The notes below the pieces were generated by a model, which worked only from the letters and a program-made list of their open reading frames with translations, had not been told where the DNA came from and made no database searches. DNA of 64,000 nt, taken from NCBI RefSeq assembly GCF_000018145.1, contig NC_009952.1, positions 3,162,001-3,226,000 on the forward strand, in the 5' to 3' direction. This stretch comes from Dinoroseobacter shibae DFL 12 = DSM 16493. Lineage in GTDB: Bacteria > Pseudomonadota > Alphaproteobacteria > Rhodobacterales > Rhodobacteraceae. Below, in pieces: positions 26,327 through 34,548 of this stretch (the stretch's first letter is position 1; the number at the start of each line of letters is the position of its first letter). The translations under genes were made by a program, and so were the position numbers.

Positions 26327-26980
26327 TCAGGCGCGACCGCGTACCCGATCCCACCAACGCGCGATCCGCCCGCCGGTCCGGTCAGCCTTGTCCTCGGCCC
26401 GGTGCATGGCGATCACCACGTCATCCACCAGCGGCTCGATCCGGTCCTCGTGGAAATTCACCCACCAGCGCCAGATCCGCAGCCCGATCAGGGCCAGCAC
26501 AAGGAAGAACGCGATGTTGAACCACGGGATGATCCGCGGATCTGGCGTGTCCGTCACCGTCAGATGCACCGCGTTCGGGAAGATCGAGAAGAAATTGGAC
26601 CGCCAGCCGTAGTGCCGGATGATCACCCAGGTCGGCTCCTCGGCGGTGGAGACCAGGTCCTTGGCCGCCGCATTCAGGTCGCTTGAGTCGAACTTGAAAT
26701 AGAACGGCCAGCTCCAGTTCGTGTCCTCGTTGCGATAGACGATCTGCTTGCCGTTGGGCCGCACCGCATCGATGAAGCGCACATCGCGATTGTCCGCCAC
26801 CGGCGCGCCACTGTCGGGCTGGGCCCAGAAGATCCGGTTGTTGTCGGTGAAGTCGATCCGCCGCTCATAGGCGTCCACGATCCGCACCACATCGTGCTGG
26901 GGCAGCACATAATGCAGAAGCCCCCCTATCAGCACCAACAATGTGAGTTTCAGCGTCCAGCGCAGATAGGTCCAAAACAT
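26327..26980 (-). CDS. DUF1523 family membrane-anchored protein
   Basis: The 217-residue protein has an N-terminal membrane anchor (LKLTLLVLIGGLLHYVLP), a periplasmic domain with DNRDVRFIDAVRPNGKQIVYRNEDTNWSWPFYFKFD-type sequence, and a second hydrophobic helix near the C-terminus (FNIAFFLVLALIGLRIWRW) followed by a basic tail. This fits DUF1523, a family of unknown function common in Rhodobacterales. It starts 1 nt after the stop of a small membrane-protein gene, so the two are very likely cotranscribed and translationally coupled. Confidence 0.85.
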   Translation of the reverse strand: MFWTYLRWTLKLTLLVLIGGLLHYVLPQHDVVRIVDAYERRIDFTDNNRIFWAQPDSGAPVADNRDVRFIDAVRPNGKQIVYRNEDTNWSWPFYFKFDSSDLNAAAKDLVSTAEEPTWVIIRHYGWRSNFFSIFPNAVHLTVTDTPDPRIIPWFNIAFFLVLALIGLRIWRWWVNFHEDRIEPLVDDVVIAMHRAEDKADRTGGRIARWWDRVRGRA

Positions 26981-26981
26981 G

Positions 26982-27245
26982 TCAGTCCCAATTCGTCAAA
27001 ATCGCCAGCATGCCCACGAGGGCAGCCGGAAAGGCATAGACGCCCCAGATCAACCGCTGGCGCAGCGACCGCTCCAGGGGGGCCAGCCCCTCTTTTTCAT
27101 AGGCCGCCCATGTGCCGGGTTGGCCTTCCTCGATCCACCGACGTTCCAGTTCCGCCGATTTCCGTGACCGCTGTAGCATGGCCGCCACGATGTGTGCCAC
27201 TGCCAGCACCATAAAAACGATCAATCCAACCCGTGCGACGGCCAT
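26982..27245 (-). CDS. Small integral membrane protein of unknown function
   Basis: The 87-residue protein has two hydrophobic helices (VGLIVFMVLAVAHIVAAML and LIWGVYAFPAALVGMLAIL) with a charged stretch between them (RSRKSAELERRWIEEG). GGGAG precedes ATG 27245. It is the first gene of a two-gene unit with the DUF1523 protein, 1 nt apart. I do not recognise a named family; a membrane partner of the DUF1523 protein is the simplest inference. Confidence 0.7.
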   Translation of the reverse strand: MAVARVGLIVFMVLAVAHIVAAMLQRSRKSAELERRWIEEGQPGTWAAYEKEGLAPLERSLRQRLIWGVYAFPAALVGMLAILTNWD

Positions 27246-27315
27246 GTCGTGCTCCCTGCCCTGTGGATGTTGCCTGCTGCATATGTGGGGCGCGCGGGCT
27301 GGATCGCAACGGCGC

Positions 27316-27344
27316 TTGAGCCTGCCCGGCCCGGGGCCTAGGCT
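27316..27344 (+). promoter_or_regulatory. Promoter of the M20 peptidase gene, probably giving leaderless mRNA
   Basis: TTGAGC (27316-27321) and TAGGCT (27339-27344) are 17 nt apart. Only 6 nt separate the -10 box from the ATG at 27351, so transcription should begin at or next to the start codon. No Shine-Dalgarno sequence is present. Confidence 0.6.
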
Positions 27345-27350
27345 GCGGCC

Positions 27351-28646
27351 ATGCCCGACGAAACCTCCCTGACCGATGCGGTGAGCGCCCGGCGCGCCGA
27401 TCTGGTGGCGCTGACCCGGGATCTGATCCGGATCCCGACCCTGAACCCGCCTGGCCGGCACTATCACGACATCTGTGCCTTTCTGGAGGCACGACTCGCG
27501 CCTCTGGGGTTCCGGTGCGAGCTGGTGCGCGCCACGGGTGCCCCCGCCGACAGCGAACGCTACCCCCGCTGGAACCTCGTGGCACGCTACGAGGGCGGGG
27601 GCCCGGGCGACTGCGTGCATTTCAATTCGCACCATGACGTGGTGGAGGTGGGCCATGGCTGGACCATGGACCCGTTCGGCGGGGAGGTGCGGGACGGCCG
27701 CGTCTATGGCCGCGGGGCCTGCGACATGAAGGGCGGGCTGGCCGCCTCGGTCATCGCGGCGGAGGCGTTCATCGCCACCCACCCGGAGTTTTCCGGCGCC
27801 ATCGAGATCAGTGCCACCGCGGACGAGGAATCGGGCGGCTTCGGCGGGGTGGCGTACCTCGCTGAACAGGGCTGGTTCTCGCCTGAGCGTGTGCAGCATG
27901 TGATCATCCCCGAGCCGCTCAACAAGGACCGCATCTGCCTCGGCCATCGCGGCGTCTGGTGGGCGGAGGTCGAGACCAAGGGCCGGATCGCCCATGGCTC
28001 CATGCCGTTTCTGGGCGACAGCGCGATCCGCCACATGGGCGCGGTGCTGCACGAGATCGAGACGGTGCTCTATCCCCTGCTCGCCACCAAGCGCACCAAG
28101 ATGCCCGTGGTGCCCGAGGGCGCGCGACAGTCCACCCTGAACATCAATTCTGTCCATGGCGGCGAACCGGAGCAGGACGCGGATTACACCGGCCTGCCCG
28201 CGCCCTGCGTCGCGGACCGCTGCCGGATCGTGCTCGATCGGCGGTTTTTGATCGAAGAGGACATCACGGAGGTGAAGGCCGAGATCACGGCGCTGCTGGA
28301 GCGGGTGAAGGCCACCCGACCCAGTTTCGAGTACGAGATCCGCGAGCTTTTCGAGGTGCAGCCCACCATGGCGGACCGGGACGCGCCCGTGGTCCGCTCG
28401 GTCGCGGCGTCCATCGAGCGGGTGCTGGCGCGGCAGCCGGATTACGTGGTCAGCCCGGGCACCTATGACCAGAAACATATCGACCGGATCGGGCGGCTGA
28501 AGAACTGCATCGCGTATGGGCCGGGGATCCTCGACCTGGCCCACCAGCCGGACGAATGGGTGGGGATCGACGACATGGTCGACAGCGCCAAGGTGATGGC
28601 CCTGACGCTGCAGGACCTGCTTGTGGTGCCGCAGCCGGGTTCGTAA
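27351..28646 (+). CDS. M20-family metallopeptidase (ArgE/DapE type)
   Basis: The 431-residue enzyme belongs to the dinuclear zinc amidohydrolases that deacylate N-acyl amino acids or desuccinylate related amines. Metal ligands are visible in order: His in NSHHDVVEVG, bridging Asp in RGACDMKGGLAA, the Glu pair in TADEESGGFGG, and a C-terminal His in YDQKHIDRIG. The substrate is not evident; an N-acylated amine is likely because an aldehyde dehydrogenase gene follows 26 nt downstream. The start is an ATG with no ribosome binding site. Confidence 0.85.
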   Translation: MPDETSLTDAVSARRADLVALTRDLIRIPTLNPPGRHYHDICAFLEARLAPLGFRCELVRATGAPADSERYPRWNLVARYEGGGPGDCVHFNSHHDVVEVGHGWTMDPFGGEVRDGRVYGRGACDMKGGLAASVIAAEAFIATHPEFSGAIEISATADEESGGFGGVAYLAEQGWFSPERVQHVIIPEPLNKDRICLGHRGVWWAEVETKGRIAHGSMPFLGDSAIRHMGAVLHEIETVLYPLLATKRTKMPVVPEGARQSTLNINSVHGGEPEQDADYTGLPAPCVADRCRIVLDRRFLIEEDITEVKAEITALLERVKATRPSFEYEIRELFEVQPTMADRDAPVVRSVAASIERVLARQPDYVVSPGTYDQKHIDRIGRLKNCIAYGPGILDLAHQPDEWVGIDDMVDSAKVMALTLQDLLVVPQPGS

Positions 28647-28672
28647 CCTCGCGCCGGGCAAAGGAGGGGGCC

Positions 28673-30130
28673 ATGCTGGACAGACCGACATACGATCCGG
28701 GATTTCCCGGCGACGAGATCCTGATCGGCGGGGTGTGGCAGCGCTGCGCCGACACGCTGGAGGTGATCGACCCGTCCGATGGCACGCCATTGGCGCAGAT
28801 CGCCCGCGGGGGTGCTGCAGAGATCGACCGGGCGGTTGCGGCGGCCCGGGCCGCACTGGACGGCGATTGGGGCCGGATGAGTGCGACCGAGCGCGGGCGG
28901 TGCCTCACCCGACTTGGCGCGCTGGTGGCGGGTGAGGTCGACCGCCTGGCGGAGATGGAGGCCCGCGACGTGGGCAAGCCCCTGTCCCAGGCCCGCGCCG
29001 ATGCCCTGGCGCTGGCGCGGTATCTGGAATTCTACGGCGGGGCCGCGGATAAGGTCATGGGGGAAACGATCCCCTATCAGAGCGGCTATACCGTCTACAC
29101 CCTGCGCGAGCCGCACGGGGTCACCGGGCACATCGTGCCCTGGAACTACCCGATGCAGATCATCGGCCGTTCAGTGGGCGCGGCCCTGGCCATGGGCAAT
29201 GCCTGCGTGTTGAAACCGGCCGAGGATGCCTGCCTGACCGCGCTGGCCTTCGCGCGACTGGCCGAGGCGGCGGGCCTGCCCCCCGGCGCGCTGAACGTGG
29301 TGACCGGGCTCGGGGCCGAGGCGGGCGCGGCCCTGTCGGATCACCCGGGCGTGGATCACCTGAGTTTCACTGGCTCGGTCCCCGTGGGCGCGGAAGTGCA
29401 GGCGACCGCGGCGCGTCACATCACACCGGTGACACTGGAGTTGGGCGGCAAGTCTCCCCAGATCGTGTTCGCCGATGCCGATCTCGACGCCGCCCTGCCG
29501 TTTCTGGTGAAAGGCGGGGTGCAGAACGCGGGCCAGACCTGTTCGGCGGCGGCGCGCATCCTGGTGCAGACGGACGTATTCGACGCGGTCGCGGACCGTA
29601 TGGCGGAGGCCTATCGCGCCCTGACCGTGGGTCCCGCCCTGAGCGATCCGGCAGTCGGTCCGCTGATCTCGCCGAAGCAGAAGGCGCGCGTCTCGGCAAT
29701 GCTGGCGCAGGCCCAACCGGACCAGATCCTCGCCACCGGGCATCTGCTGCCAGAGGCGCCCGAGGGCGGGTGTTACGTCTTGCCCCACCTGCTGGGCGGG
29801 ATTGCCGCCGATCACCCGCTGGCGCAGCAGGAAATCTTCGGCCCGGTGCAGATCCTGATGCGCTTCGAGACCGAGCAAGAGGCGATCGCGCTGGCCAATG
29901 GCACGGAGTTTGGCCTCGTCGCGGGCATCTGGACCCGCGACGGCGCGCGCCAAATGCGGATGCCGAAGCGACTGCGCGCCGGGCAGGTCTTTGTGAACAC
30001 CTATGGCGCGGGCGGCGGGGTCGAGCTGCCCTTCGGCGGGGTGGGCAAGTCCGGCCATGGGCGCGAGAAGGGGTTCGAGGCGCTTTTCGGCTTCTCGCAA
30101 CTCAAGACGGTGGCGACCCATCACGGCTAG
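28673..30130 (+). CDS. NAD(P)-dependent aldehyde dehydrogenase
   Basis: The 485-residue enzyme is a single-domain ALDH with VPWNYPMQIIGRSVGAALAMGN, KPAEDACLTAL, FTGSVPVGAEV, the Glu in LELGGKSP and the catalytic Cys290 in GQTCSAAAR. It ends with the usual PFGGVGKSGHGREKGFEAL. Betaine-aldehyde or gamma-aminobutyraldehyde dehydrogenases are the nearest types; the actual substrate is unknown. AAAGGAGG 6 nt before ATG 28673 fixes the start. Together with the M20 enzyme it could form a deacylation-oxidation route. Confidence 0.9.
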   Translation: MLDRPTYDPGFPGDEILIGGVWQRCADTLEVIDPSDGTPLAQIARGGAAEIDRAVAAARAALDGDWGRMSATERGRCLTRLGALVAGEVDRLAEMEARDVGKPLSQARADALALARYLEFYGGAADKVMGETIPYQSGYTVYTLREPHGVTGHIVPWNYPMQIIGRSVGAALAMGNACVLKPAEDACLTALAFARLAEAAGLPPGALNVVTGLGAEAGAALSDHPGVDHLSFTGSVPVGAEVQATAARHITPVTLELGGKSPQIVFADADLDAALPFLVKGGVQNAGQTCSAAARILVQTDVFDAVADRMAEAYRALTVGPALSDPAVGPLISPKQKARVSAMLAQAQPDQILATGHLLPEAPEGGCYVLPHLLGGIAADHPLAQQEIFGPVQILMRFETEQEAIALANGTEFGLVAGIWTRDGARQMRMPKRLRAGQVFVNTYGAGGGVELPFGGVGKSGHGREKGFEALFGFSQLKTVATHHG

Positions 30131-30151
30131 GGACCCGCGCGGGCCACGGGC

Positions 30152-30173
30152 CAAGCCGCTTCGAAGCCGCTTG
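30152..30173. repeat. 22-bp near-perfect palindrome, left copy
   Basis: The left half is CAAGCCGCTTC and the right half GAAGCCGCTTG; only one of eleven pairs is mismatched. It lies 21 nt past the ALDH stop in a convergent gap and matches the perfect palindrome at 30277-30298 in length, outer arms and TTCGAA centre. Confidence 0.6.
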
Positions 30174-30276
30174 CAGCCCTTCGCGGACAGGGCAGCCCAT
30201 TTGTGACGCCCCGATCGCGCAACGACTCAAGCCGAATTACGGCCGCTCCTGCGCCGAGTGCCCACAACCGGGCGCC

Positions 30277-30298
30277 CAAGCGGTTTCGAAACCGCTTG
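30277..30298. repeat. 22-bp perfect palindrome, right copy
   Basis: The half-site CAAGCGGTTTC is followed by its exact reverse complement. It lies 14 nt past the PfkB kinase stop (minus strand). The two palindromes are each just beyond one of two convergent genes, so they may be a pair of transcript-end stems, but neither has a T-run. They could instead be protein-binding sites. Confidence 0.65.
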
Positions 30299-30312
30299 CC
30301 CCGGCACCGTCC

Positions 30313-31314
30313 CTAGAGCAGCCCCTCGGCGACGAAACGCGCGCGGACATCCGTCTTGGGACGCGCGCCGAAATGGCTGATCACCTCGGATCCGGCAATC
30401 ACGCCCATGCGGCCACAGACCTCGAGGCTTTTGCCCGTTGCCAGCCCGTAGAGGAACCCGGCGGCGAACTGGTCCCCTGCCCCGGTCGCATCCACCGGCA
30501 CAACCCGTGTGACCGGCACCTCGACGCGCGCGTCGCCGCGGATCATCACCACCGGGTCACCCGACCGAGTGCAGACCACAAGCTCGCAGACCGACGCAGC
30601 GCGGGCAAGCGCGGCCCCGAGGTCCTCGGTCTCGTACAGCGCCATGTATTCATGCTCGTTTCCGATGACGAAGTTCAGCTCATCGGCCACGAGGCGCTGG
30701 AAATCCGCCCGGTGCCGGTCCACGCAGAACGGATCGGACAGGGTGATCCCCGCATGCCCCCCCGCCCCGCGCGCATAGCGCGCCGCGGCCTCGAACGCGG
30801 CCTTTCCGGGCACCTTGTCGAAGAGGTAGCCTTCGAGAAACAGCAGCCCGACCTGGGCAAACACCGCCTCCGGCACATCTTCGGGGCCGAGATCGGCACC
30901 GGCACCGAGATAGGTGTTCATCGACCGCTCCCCGTCCGGGGTCACGAAGATCATCGAGCGGGACGTGGGTGCCTCCACCTGCTGTGGCGGGTTCGGAAAG
31001 GCGGTGCCCTCGGCCTCCATCCCCTGTGCATAGAACCGGCCCAGCGTGTCGTCCTTCACCCGCCCGATAAACGCGCAGCGCAAGCCCAGTTCGCCCAATC
31101 CGGCGAGCGTGTTGGCCACCGACCCGCCCGGAGCCTGCACCCGGTCGGACATGGCGGCATAAAGCATCTCGGCCCGGGGCCGTTCGACCAGTTGCATGAT
31201 GCCTTTCTCGATCCCCATATGGTCGAGAAAGCTGTCATCGGTCTGGGCCAGAACATCGACAATGGCATTGCCGATCCCCACCACCTGGTAAGGGTCCTTG
31301 GAAGTGTCACTCAT
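30313..31314 (-). CDS. PfkB-family sugar/nucleoside kinase (adenosine kinase-like)
   Basis: The 333-residue kinase starts VVGIGNAIVDVLAQTDD, has the PfkB first motif in APGGSVANTLAGLGELGL, and ends with the ATP/catalytic motif VVPVDATGAGDQFAAGFLYG, where the Asp of GAGD is the catalytic base. Rhodobacterales members are usually annotated adenosine kinase, which would make AMP from adenosine. Its start overlaps the nth stop in an ATGA junction. Ribokinase-type specificity cannot be excluded. Confidence 0.85.
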   Translation of the reverse strand: MSDTSKDPYQVVGIGNAIVDVLAQTDDSFLDHMGIEKGIMQLVERPRAEMLYAAMSDRVQAPGGSVANTLAGLGELGLRCAFIGRVKDDTLGRFYAQGMEAEGTAFPNPPQQVEAPTSRSMIFVTPDGERSMNTYLGAGADLGPEDVPEAVFAQVGLLFLEGYLFDKVPGKAAFEAAARYARGAGGHAGITLSDPFCVDRHRADFQRLVADELNFVIGNEHEYMALYETEDLGAALARAASVCELVVCTRSGDPVVMIRGDARVEVPVTRVVPVDATGAGDQFAAGFLYGLATGKSLEVCGRMGVIAGSEVISHFGARPKTDVRARFVAEGLL

Positions 31315-31955
31315 TCGGTCTTGTCCTCGAATTGGCAGAGATCGCGGATCAGGCAGGCCCCGCAGGCCGGTTTGCGCGCCTTGCAGATGTAGCGGCCATG
31401 CAGGATCAGCCAGTGATGGGCGTGGTGCTGGAAATCGACGGGGATGTGGTCTTCGATGGCGCGTTCGACCGCGACCACGTCCTTGCCCGGGCAGATGCCG
31501 CTGCGGTTGCCGACGCGGAAGATGTGGGTGTCCACGGCCTGGCTCGGATGCCCCCACCACATGTTGAGCACCACATTGGCGGTCTTGCGGCCCACCCCCG
31601 GCAGGCTCTCGAGTGCCGCGCGGGAATTCGGCACCTCACCGCCATACTGCTCGACCAGAATGCGGCTGAGCTTGATGACGTTCTTGGCCTTGTTGCGATA
31701 CAGCCCGATGGTCTTGATATGCTGGATCACGCCCTCTTCGCCCAAGGCCAGCATCTTCTCGGGCGTATCGGCGATCTTGAACAGGGCCTCGGTGGCATTG
31801 TTCACGCCCGCATCCGTGGCCTGTGCCGAAAGCGCTACGGCCACAACCAGGGTGTAGGCGTTGACATGGTTCAACTCGCCCTTGGGCTCGGCCTCGGCGG
31901 CCTGGAACCGGGTGAAGATCTCGCGGATCGTATGATAATCGAGTTGCTTGGCCAT
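31311..31955 (-). CDS. nth: Endonuclease III
   Basis: The 214-residue DNA glycosylase/AP lyase removes oxidised pyrimidines in base-excision repair. The helix-hairpin-helix is LPGVGRKTANVVL with the catalytic Lys, the catalytic Asp is in VDTHIFRVGNR, and four cysteines at the C-terminus have the C-x6-C-x2-C-x5-C spacing of the 4Fe-4S cluster (CKARKPACGACLIRDLC). MAKQLDY at 31955 is the natural start. A promoter with a -10 box only 7 nt upstream suggests a leaderless transcript. It is the first gene of a unit with the PfkB kinase. Confidence 0.95.
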   Translation of the reverse strand: MAKQLDYHTIREIFTRFQAAEAEPKGELNHVNAYTLVVAVALSAQATDAGVNNATEALFKIADTPEKMLALGEEGVIQHIKTIGLYRNKAKNVIKLSRILVEQYGGEVPNSRAALESLPGVGRKTANVVLNMWWGHPSQAVDTHIFRVGNRSGICPGKDVVAVERAIEDHIPVDFQHHAHHWLILHGRYICKARKPACGACLIRDLCQFEDKTE

Positions 31956-31962
31956 CCGCGCC

Positions 31963-31991
31963 GGTATGCCCAATGCGCCCGCGCGGGGCAA
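31963..31991 (-). promoter_or_regulatory. Promoter of nth, probably giving leaderless mRNA
   Basis: On the minus strand, TTGCCC (31986-31991) and CATACC (31963-31968) are 17 nt apart. The -10 box ends 7 nt before the nth ATG, so the transcript should start at or within a base or two of the start codon. Confidence 0.5.
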
Positions 31992-32066
31992 GCGGGCCAA
32001 ATGCGCAAAATTCGGGTCGCGGGGGCGCGGGGGGCGGATTACCTTGGGCGTCACAGGAGGCCCGAG

Positions 32067-32930
32067 ATGAGTGACCCCGAGACCGCAGACGACCGCTACC
32101 ATTACGGCGTGATCCGCCGCGCCATCGAAGAGATCGATGCCGCCGGGGGCACACCCCTGCCGCTCGACGATCTGGCGGGCCGGATCGGGATGAGTCCGGC
32201 CCATTTGCAGCGTACGTTTTCGGCCTGGGTCGGCGTGTCGCCCAAACGGTATCAGCAATACCTGACGCTCGATCATGCCAAGGCCCTGCTGGCCGACCGC
32301 TTCACCACCCTGGAGGCGGCGGGGGAATTGGGACTGTCCGGCTCCGGGCGGCTCCATGATCTTTTCGTGACCTGGGAGGCCATGAGCCCCGGCGAGTTCG
32401 CCCGCAAGGGCGCGGGGCTGACGATCCGCTGGGGCTGGTTCGACAGTCCGTTCGGACCCGCGCTGGTCATGGGCACCGACAAGGGGATCTGCGGCATCGC
32501 GTTCGCCGCCGAAACCGGCACCGACGCCGCCATGGCCGACATGGTCGCGCGCTGGCCCAAGGCGCGGTATGTGGAGGACCCGACGCGGCTCCGGCCCTGG
32601 GCGGTGGCGGCCTTCGGCGCGGGGGATGGAGATCTGGCCCGCGCGCCTCTCTACCTGATCGGGGCGCCATTCCAGATCAAGGTGTGGGAGGCGCTGCTGC
32701 GCATCCCTTCGGGCCATGTCACAACCTATTCGGAGATTGCCGAAGCCATCGGATCCCCCCGGGCCGTGCGCGCCGTGGGCACCGCCGTGGGGCGCAATCC
32801 GGTCAGCTGGCTTATCCCCTGCCACCGCGCGTTGCGCAAATCAGGCGGACTGGGCGGCTATCACTGGGGCCTGCCGGTCAAACGCGCCATGCTGGCCCAG
32901 GAGGCCGCGCTTCTGGAACAGGCCGGCTGA
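32067..32930 (+). CDS. Ada-like AraC-HTH/O6-methylguanine-DNA methyltransferase
   Basis: The 287-residue protein fuses an AraC-type helix-turn-helix domain (LAGRIGMSPAHLQRTFSAWVGVSPKRYQQYL) to a methyltransferase domain with the suicide Cys252 in SWLIPCHRALRKSG. Compared with E. coli Ada it lacks the N-terminal zinc domain that repairs phosphotriesters. It would repair O6-methylguanine and may act as a methylation-sensing regulator. CAGGAGG precedes ATG 32067. It is divergent from nth, so two repair genes share this upstream region. Confidence 0.9.
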   Translation: MSDPETADDRYHYGVIRRAIEEIDAAGGTPLPLDDLAGRIGMSPAHLQRTFSAWVGVSPKRYQQYLTLDHAKALLADRFTTLEAAGELGLSGSGRLHDLFVTWEAMSPGEFARKGAGLTIRWGWFDSPFGPALVMGTDKGICGIAFAAETGTDAAMADMVARWPKARYVEDPTRLRPWAVAAFGAGDGDLARAPLYLIGAPFQIKVWEALLRIPSGHVTTYSEIAEAIGSPRAVRAVGTAVGRNPVSWLIPCHRALRKSGGLGGYHWGLPVKRAMLAQEAALLEQAG

Positions 32931-33036
32931 ACCGGCAAAAGGGCGCCGCGACCGTGGGCTTGCGCCGTCTGCTATTGAATATCCGGCGCGACTGACCCGA
33001 TATGCGGACAAACAAAACCTATCGAGGACGAGCCCT

Positions 33037-33663
33037 ATGCGAGTACATGTACCCCTGATCGCCGCCTGTGCGAGCCTGCTTGCGCTGAGCGCCTGCACCG
33101 TGACCGAAGACAACCGCCGCATGGCCACCGGCGCGGCAATCGGGGCTTTGGCCGGGGGCGCGCTCGGGGCGACCGAGGATCGGGAAAAGGCCCTGATCGG
33201 TGCCGTGGTCGGGGCGGGCGTTGGCGCGGCCATCGGCGACATGCTGGACCGCCAGGCCCGGGACCTGCAGGCCGAACTCGGCAATGACGCTGTGCAGATC
33301 GTCAACACCGGCTCCGAGCTGGTGGTGACCATGCCGCAGGATATCCTGTTTGCCGTGGACAGTGCGGTGGTGCAATCCACCCTGCAATCGGATCTGGCGG
33401 CGCTTTCGCGCAACCTGCTCGACTATCCCGACACCACGGTGCAGGTCGTAGGCCACACCGACAACACCGGTTCTGCGGGCTACAACCAGGAGCTGTCCCA
33501 GCGGCGCGCCAGCGCGGTCGCGGCGATTCTTTTGCAGAACGGGGTGCCGTCGTCGCGGGTCGTCGCCTTCGGACGGGGCGAGGATCAACCCATCGCATCG
33601 AACCTGGACGAGGCCGGGCGCGCACAGAACCGCCGGGTGGAGATCATCATAACGCCCCGCTAA
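33037..33663 (+). CDS. OmpA-family outer-membrane lipoprotein (YiaD-like)
   Basis: The 208-residue protein has a lipoprotein signal with lipobox LLALSAC, so Cys19 or so would be acylated. A glycine-zipper region (GAAIGALAGGALG and GAVVGAGVGAAIGDML) follows. The C-terminal OmpA domain has FAVDSAVV, VVGHTDNTGSAGYNQELSQRRASAV and the peptidoglycan-binding Asp/Arg. It would tether the outer membrane to the cell wall. Confidence 0.9.
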   Translation: MRVHVPLIAACASLLALSACTVTEDNRRMATGAAIGALAGGALGATEDREKALIGAVVGAGVGAAIGDMLDRQARDLQAELGNDAVQIVNTGSELVVTMPQDILFAVDSAVVQSTLQSDLAALSRNLLDYPDTTVQVVGHTDNTGSAGYNQELSQRRASAVAAILLQNGVPSSRVVAFGRGEDQPIASNLDEAGRAQNRRVEIIITPR

Positions 33664-33667
33664 GCGC

Positions 33668-33703
33668 TTGCAGCGCGCCCCCAGTGGTCATATCAATTGA
33701 CCA
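33668..33703 (+). promoter_or_regulatory. Promoter and operator of the FCD-type GntR gene
   Basis: TTGCAG (33668-33673) and TATCAA (33691-33696) form a promoter with 17-nt spacing. An inverted repeat TGGTCA-n7-TGACCA (33685-33703) covers the -10 box and start site. This is a typical GntR/FadR-type half-site arrangement and suggests that the product of the next gene represses itself. Confidence 0.65.
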
Positions 33704-33718
33704 ATCAGGGAGAGCGCC

Positions 33719-34486
33719 ATGCCATTCCAGCGTATCCAGTCGGAAAAACTCTCGCACTCGGTCATTCGCCAGATCGAACAACTCGTTCTGCGCGGCATTC
33801 TGCGGCCCGGAGAGCGGCTCCCCTCGGAGCGGGAGCTGTCCGAGAAGCTCGGTGTCTCCCGTCCGTCCCTGCGCGAAGCACTGGCCGAGTTGCAGACCCG
33901 TGGGCTGCTGGAGACCCGCGCGGGTGCGGGCGTATTCGTGGCCGATGTGCTCGGCTCCGCCTTCTCGGACGCGCTGATCCAGCTTTTCGCCAAGCATGAC
34001 GAGGCGGTGTTCGACTATCTTGCCTTCCGCCGCGACTTGGAGGGGCTGGCGGCGGACCGGGCCGCCCGGCTCGGCTCCGAGACGGACCTCAAGGTGGTCG
34101 ACACGATCTTCCGCAAGATGGAAGCGGCCCACTCCAAGCGCAACCCGGACGAGGAATCCATGCTCGACGCGGAGTTCCACCTGGCGATTGTCGAGGCCAG
34201 CCACAACGTGATCATGCTGCACATGATGCGGTCAATGTTCGACCTGCTGCGCGAAGGCGTGTTCTACAACCGCAAGATCATGTTCAAGCAGCGCGCCACA
34301 CGGGATCAGCTGCTAGAACAGCACCGGGCGATCAACGCCGCCTTGCAGGCCCGCGATCCCCAGGCCGCGCGGGGGGCGGTGCAGCACCATCTGGATTTCG
34401 TCGAAGGCTCCCTCGCGGACTGGCGCCAGATGGAAAAGAACGAGGAAATCGCGCGCCAGCGCTACGAGCACGAACAGGCCCGCTGA
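33719..34486 (+). CDS. GntR-family regulator, FadR/PdhR type (FCD domain)
   Basis: The 255-residue protein has a winged-helix domain (VIRQIEQLVLRGILRPGERLPSERELSEKLGVSRPSLREALAEL) and a helical FCD domain with DAEFHLAIVEASHN and EQHRAINAALQARDP. The layout and charge pattern resemble PdhR/LldR, which sense pyruvate or lactate; the true effector is unknown. A palindromic operator overlaps its own promoter. Neighbours are the OmpA lipoprotein gene upstream and the convergent ATP synthase operon, neither an obvious target. Confidence 0.88.
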   Translation: MPFQRIQSEKLSHSVIRQIEQLVLRGILRPGERLPSERELSEKLGVSRPSLREALAELQTRGLLETRAGAGVFVADVLGSAFSDALIQLFAKHDEAVFDYLAFRRDLEGLAADRAARLGSETDLKVVDTIFRKMEAAHSKRNPDEESMLDAEFHLAIVEASHNVIMLHMMRSMFDLLREGVFYNRKIMFKQRATRDQLLEQHRAINAALQARDPQAARGAVQHHLDFVEGSLADWRQMEKNEEIARQRYEHEQAR

Positions 34487-34500
34487 GCCCCGAACAGCAA

Positions 34501-34526
34501 AAAACCCGGCACGGAGGCCGGGTTTT
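34501..34526. terminator. Bidirectional terminator between GntR gene and atpF
   Basis: AAAACCCGGC (34501-34510) pairs perfectly with GCCGGGTTTT (34517-34526) around a 6-nt loop. The A-run on one side and T-run on the other let it work in both directions, ending the GntR transcript and the atpIBEXF transcript. Confidence 0.85.
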
Positions 34527-34548
34527 CCACGTGGTTCCGTGATGCGGA

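Noticed and set aside
26231-26686. Plus-strand open frame opposite the DUF1523 gene
   Set aside because: It is antisense to a recognised family and spans the dispersed 3'-end element.
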